This document shows positions 7,005 through 7,957 of a stretch of DNA of 7,957 bases, piece after piece. The DNA comes from Lentisphaeria bacterium. Its GTDB lineage: Bacteria; Verrucomicrobiota; Lentisphaeria; Oligosphaerales; Oligosphaeraceae. Location: positions 1 to 7,957 of the forward strand of contig JAEDNB010000094.1 of the NCBI GenBank assembly GCA_016302725.1, written 5' to 3'. A model generated the notes under the pieces. The model worked only from the letters and a program-made list of their open reading frames with translations. It did not search any database and was not told the origin of the DNA. Position 1 is the stretch's first letter, and every line of letters begins with the position of its first letter. Both the position numbers and the translations under genes were made by a program.

Positions 7005-7030
7005 AGCCGCCGCACGGGGGGTTTTTTCTG
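6984..7030 (+). terminator. Intrinsic terminator (attenuator) upstream of leuA
   Basis: CCCCCCG (6987-6993) pairs with CGGGGGG (7015-7021). The stem may continue inward with TGC (6995-6997) and GCA (7012-7014) past a one-base bulge, and outward through AAG and the first Ts. Six Ts follow (7022-7027), then CTGTTT. It lies 34 nt after the leader peptide stop and 96 nt before the leuA start, the usual place for an attenuator. It is over 200 nt from the end of the upstream membrane-protein gene, so it is less likely to be that operon's terminator, though it would also stop read-through from there. Confidence 0.8.
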
Positions 7031-7058
7031 TTTAGGGAACAGGAAGAAAAGCCCCCCG
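7015..7058 (+). promoter_or_regulatory. Long hairpin in read-through RNA that recaptures the terminator 3' arm
   Basis: CGGGGGG (7015-7021) pairs with CCCCCCG (7052-7058). The six Ts (7022-7027) pair with GAAAAG (7046-7051), using two G-U pairs. CTGTT (7028-7032) then pairs with AACAG (7038-7042) around TAGGG. That is 18 pairs with one 3-nt bulge (7043-7045). It cannot coexist with the terminator stem and can form only after polymerase has passed the terminator. It could stabilise the 5' region of leuA mRNA or prevent refolding of the terminator; this role is inferred. Confidence 0.55.
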
Positions 7059-7069
7059 GCGCAAGCGCC
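7049..7069 (+). repeat. Direct repeat copy 2, downstream of the terminator
   Basis: This copy lies 65 nt downstream of copy 1 and after the U-tract. It contains CCCCCCG (7052-7058), which is complementary to the 3' arm of the terminator, and the palindrome GGCGCAAGCGCC (7058-7069), which can form its own small hairpin. No CGGGGGG arm follows it, so it is not a second terminator on the + strand. Confidence 0.85.
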
Positions 7070-7070
7070 C

Positions 7071-7125
7071 GCAACCATAGCCCCACGACTCCCTTCTTCC
7101 CCATCCCCCCAACACCCCCTGAACC
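7071..7125 (+). promoter_or_regulatory. C-rich, G-poor 5' UTR segment before leuA
   Basis: In the last 35 nt before the ATG (7091-7125) 22 bases are C and only one is G. The segment cannot fold strongly and has no Shine-Dalgarno sequence. It may act as an unstructured ribosome landing site. C-rich, G-poor RNA is also the kind of sequence Rho binds, so a second, Rho-dependent control step is conceivable. Neither is shown. Confidence 0.35.
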
Positions 7126-7957
7126 ATGAGCGACAGACTCTATTTCTTCGACACCACCCTGCGGGACGGCGAACAGGTCCCCGGATGCCAACTGAACACC
7201 GTGGAGAAAATCCAACTGGCCAAGCAACTGGAACTGCTGGGCGTGGATGTCATCGAGGCCGGGTTCCCCGTCTCCAGCCCCGGCGATTTCCAATCCGTCC
7301 AGGAAATCTCCAAGGCGGTCACCTGGCCCACCATCTGCGCCCTCACCCGGGCCGTCCAGAAGGACATCGACGTGGCCGCCGAGGCCCTCTCCTTCGCCCG
7401 GAGAAAGCGCATCCACACGGGCATCGGCACCTCCGACATGCACATCAAATACAAGTTCAACTCCACCCGGGAGGAAATCATCGAACGGGGCGTGGCCGCC
7501 GTGAAATACGCCCGCAACCTGGTGGATGACGTGGAGTTCTACGCGGAAGACGCGGGACGCACGGACAACGAGTTCCTGGCACGGGTCATCGAGGCCATGA
7601 TCAAGGCCGGCGCCACCGTGGTGAACATCCCCGACACCACCGGATACTGCCTGCCCCAGGAGTTCGGTGCCAAAATCAAGTACCTGGTGGACCATGTCCC
7701 CGGAATCGAAAACGTGGTCATCTCCACCCATTGCCACAATGACCTGGGAATGGCCACCGCCAACACCATCTCCGGAGTCCTCAACGGCGCACGGCAGGTG
7801 GAGGTCACCATGAACGGCATCGGCGAACGGGCCGGAAACACCTCCCTGGAGGAAATCGCCATGATCGTCAAGTGCCGGAAAGACCTCCCCCTGGACATCA
7901 ATATCAACACCACCAAAATCTGCGCCACCAGCCGGATGGTCTCCAACCTCATGAACA
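7126..7957 (+). CDS. leuA: 2-isopropylmalate synthase, 3' partial
   Basis: The enzyme condenses acetyl-CoA with 2-oxoisovalerate to 2-isopropylmalate, the first committed step of leucine synthesis, in the cytoplasm. The visible 277 codons cover the catalytic TIM-barrel domain of the DRE-TIM metallolyase family and run off the right edge. IPMS proteins are usually about 500 residues, so the regulatory C-terminal domain is missing here. Landmarks are FDTTLRDGEQ at residues 8-17 (metal and substrate site Arg13, Asp14), EAGFPVSSPGDF, YAEDAGRT, NIPDTTGY, the metal-binding HCH (His202, His204) and GERAGN ending at Asn238. Phrases such as QVPGCQLNT and STHCHNDLGMATANTI resemble the Bacteroides-type LeuA more than the E. 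coli enzyme. The start is chosen because the conserved barrel begins five residues later; no Shine-Dalgarno sequence precedes it. The upstream Leu-rich leader peptide and terminator imply attenuation by leucine supply and independently support LeuA over homocitrate or citramalate synthase. Confidence 0.95.
   Translation, partial: MSDRLYFFDTTLRDGEQVPGCQLNTVEKIQLAKQLELLGVDVIEAGFPVSSPGDFQSVQEISKAVTWPTICALTRAVQKDIDVAAEALSFARRKRIHTGIGTSDMHIKYKFNSTREEIIERGVAAVKYARNLVDDVEFYAEDAGRTDNEFLARVIEAMIKAGATVVNIPDTTGYCLPQEFGAKIKYLVDHVPGIENVVISTHCHNDLGMATANTISGVLNGARQVEVTMNGIGERAGNTSLEEIAMIVKCRKDLPLDININTTKICATSRMVSNLMN

Noticed and set aside
7049..7069. Second intrinsic terminator before leuA
   Set aside because: The copy has the CCCCCCG arm but no CGGGGGG arm or T-tract after it on the + strand.
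6984..7069. CRISPR-like repeat pair
   Set aside because: Only two copies, imperfect, and one is part of a terminator; no spacer series.

Overview
The window is GC-rich bacterial DNA with every gene on the + strand. The third codon position is dominated by C, and no start codon has a clear Shine-Dalgarno sequence. It suggests a member of the Planctomycetota-Verrucomicrobiota-Lentisphaerota-Kiritimatiellota group. Three things point there: a giant secreted beta-sandwich protein with DGT-type modules, a DUF1573 lipoprotein, and a LeuA whose sequence is closer to the Bacteroides type than to E. coli LeuA. This placement is an inference from family resemblance, not from a marker gene.

Positions 1-6772 hold three tightly packed genes, separated by 11 and 24 nt, that look like one envelope operon. 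The first is cut off by the left edge. It is a very large, presumably exported protein with a thioredoxin-fold domain (CPYC) set among beta-sandwich domains. The second is a probable lipoprotein with a DUF1573 domain. The third is a CcdA/DsbD-type six-helix membrane protein with two thioredoxin-like domains (CDEC and CAKC) at its N terminus. Together they could pass electrons from the cytoplasm through the membrane protein to thiols outside the inner membrane. The redox families are recognisable; the joint function is inferred.

Positions 6773-7125 are an intergenic regulatory region that reads as a complete ribosome-mediated attenuator for leuA. It has a possible promoter (6791-6818), a perfect 7-bp inverted repeat (6842-6859) and a 22-codon leader peptide with Leu codons at five positions (6882-6950). 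It also has a strong leader hairpin (6911-6949), an intrinsic terminator (6984-7030), and a segment that can pair either with the leader hairpin or with the 5' arm of the terminator. The 5' arm of the terminator is repeated 65 nt downstream (7049-7069). In read-through RNA that second copy can capture the 3' arm of the terminator and its U-tract. A C-rich, nearly G-free stretch then leads to leuA.

Positions 7126-7957 are the first 277 codons of leuA (2-isopropylmalate synthase), which runs off the right edge. No tRNA, rRNA, CRISPR array, insertion sequence or other mobile element was seen.
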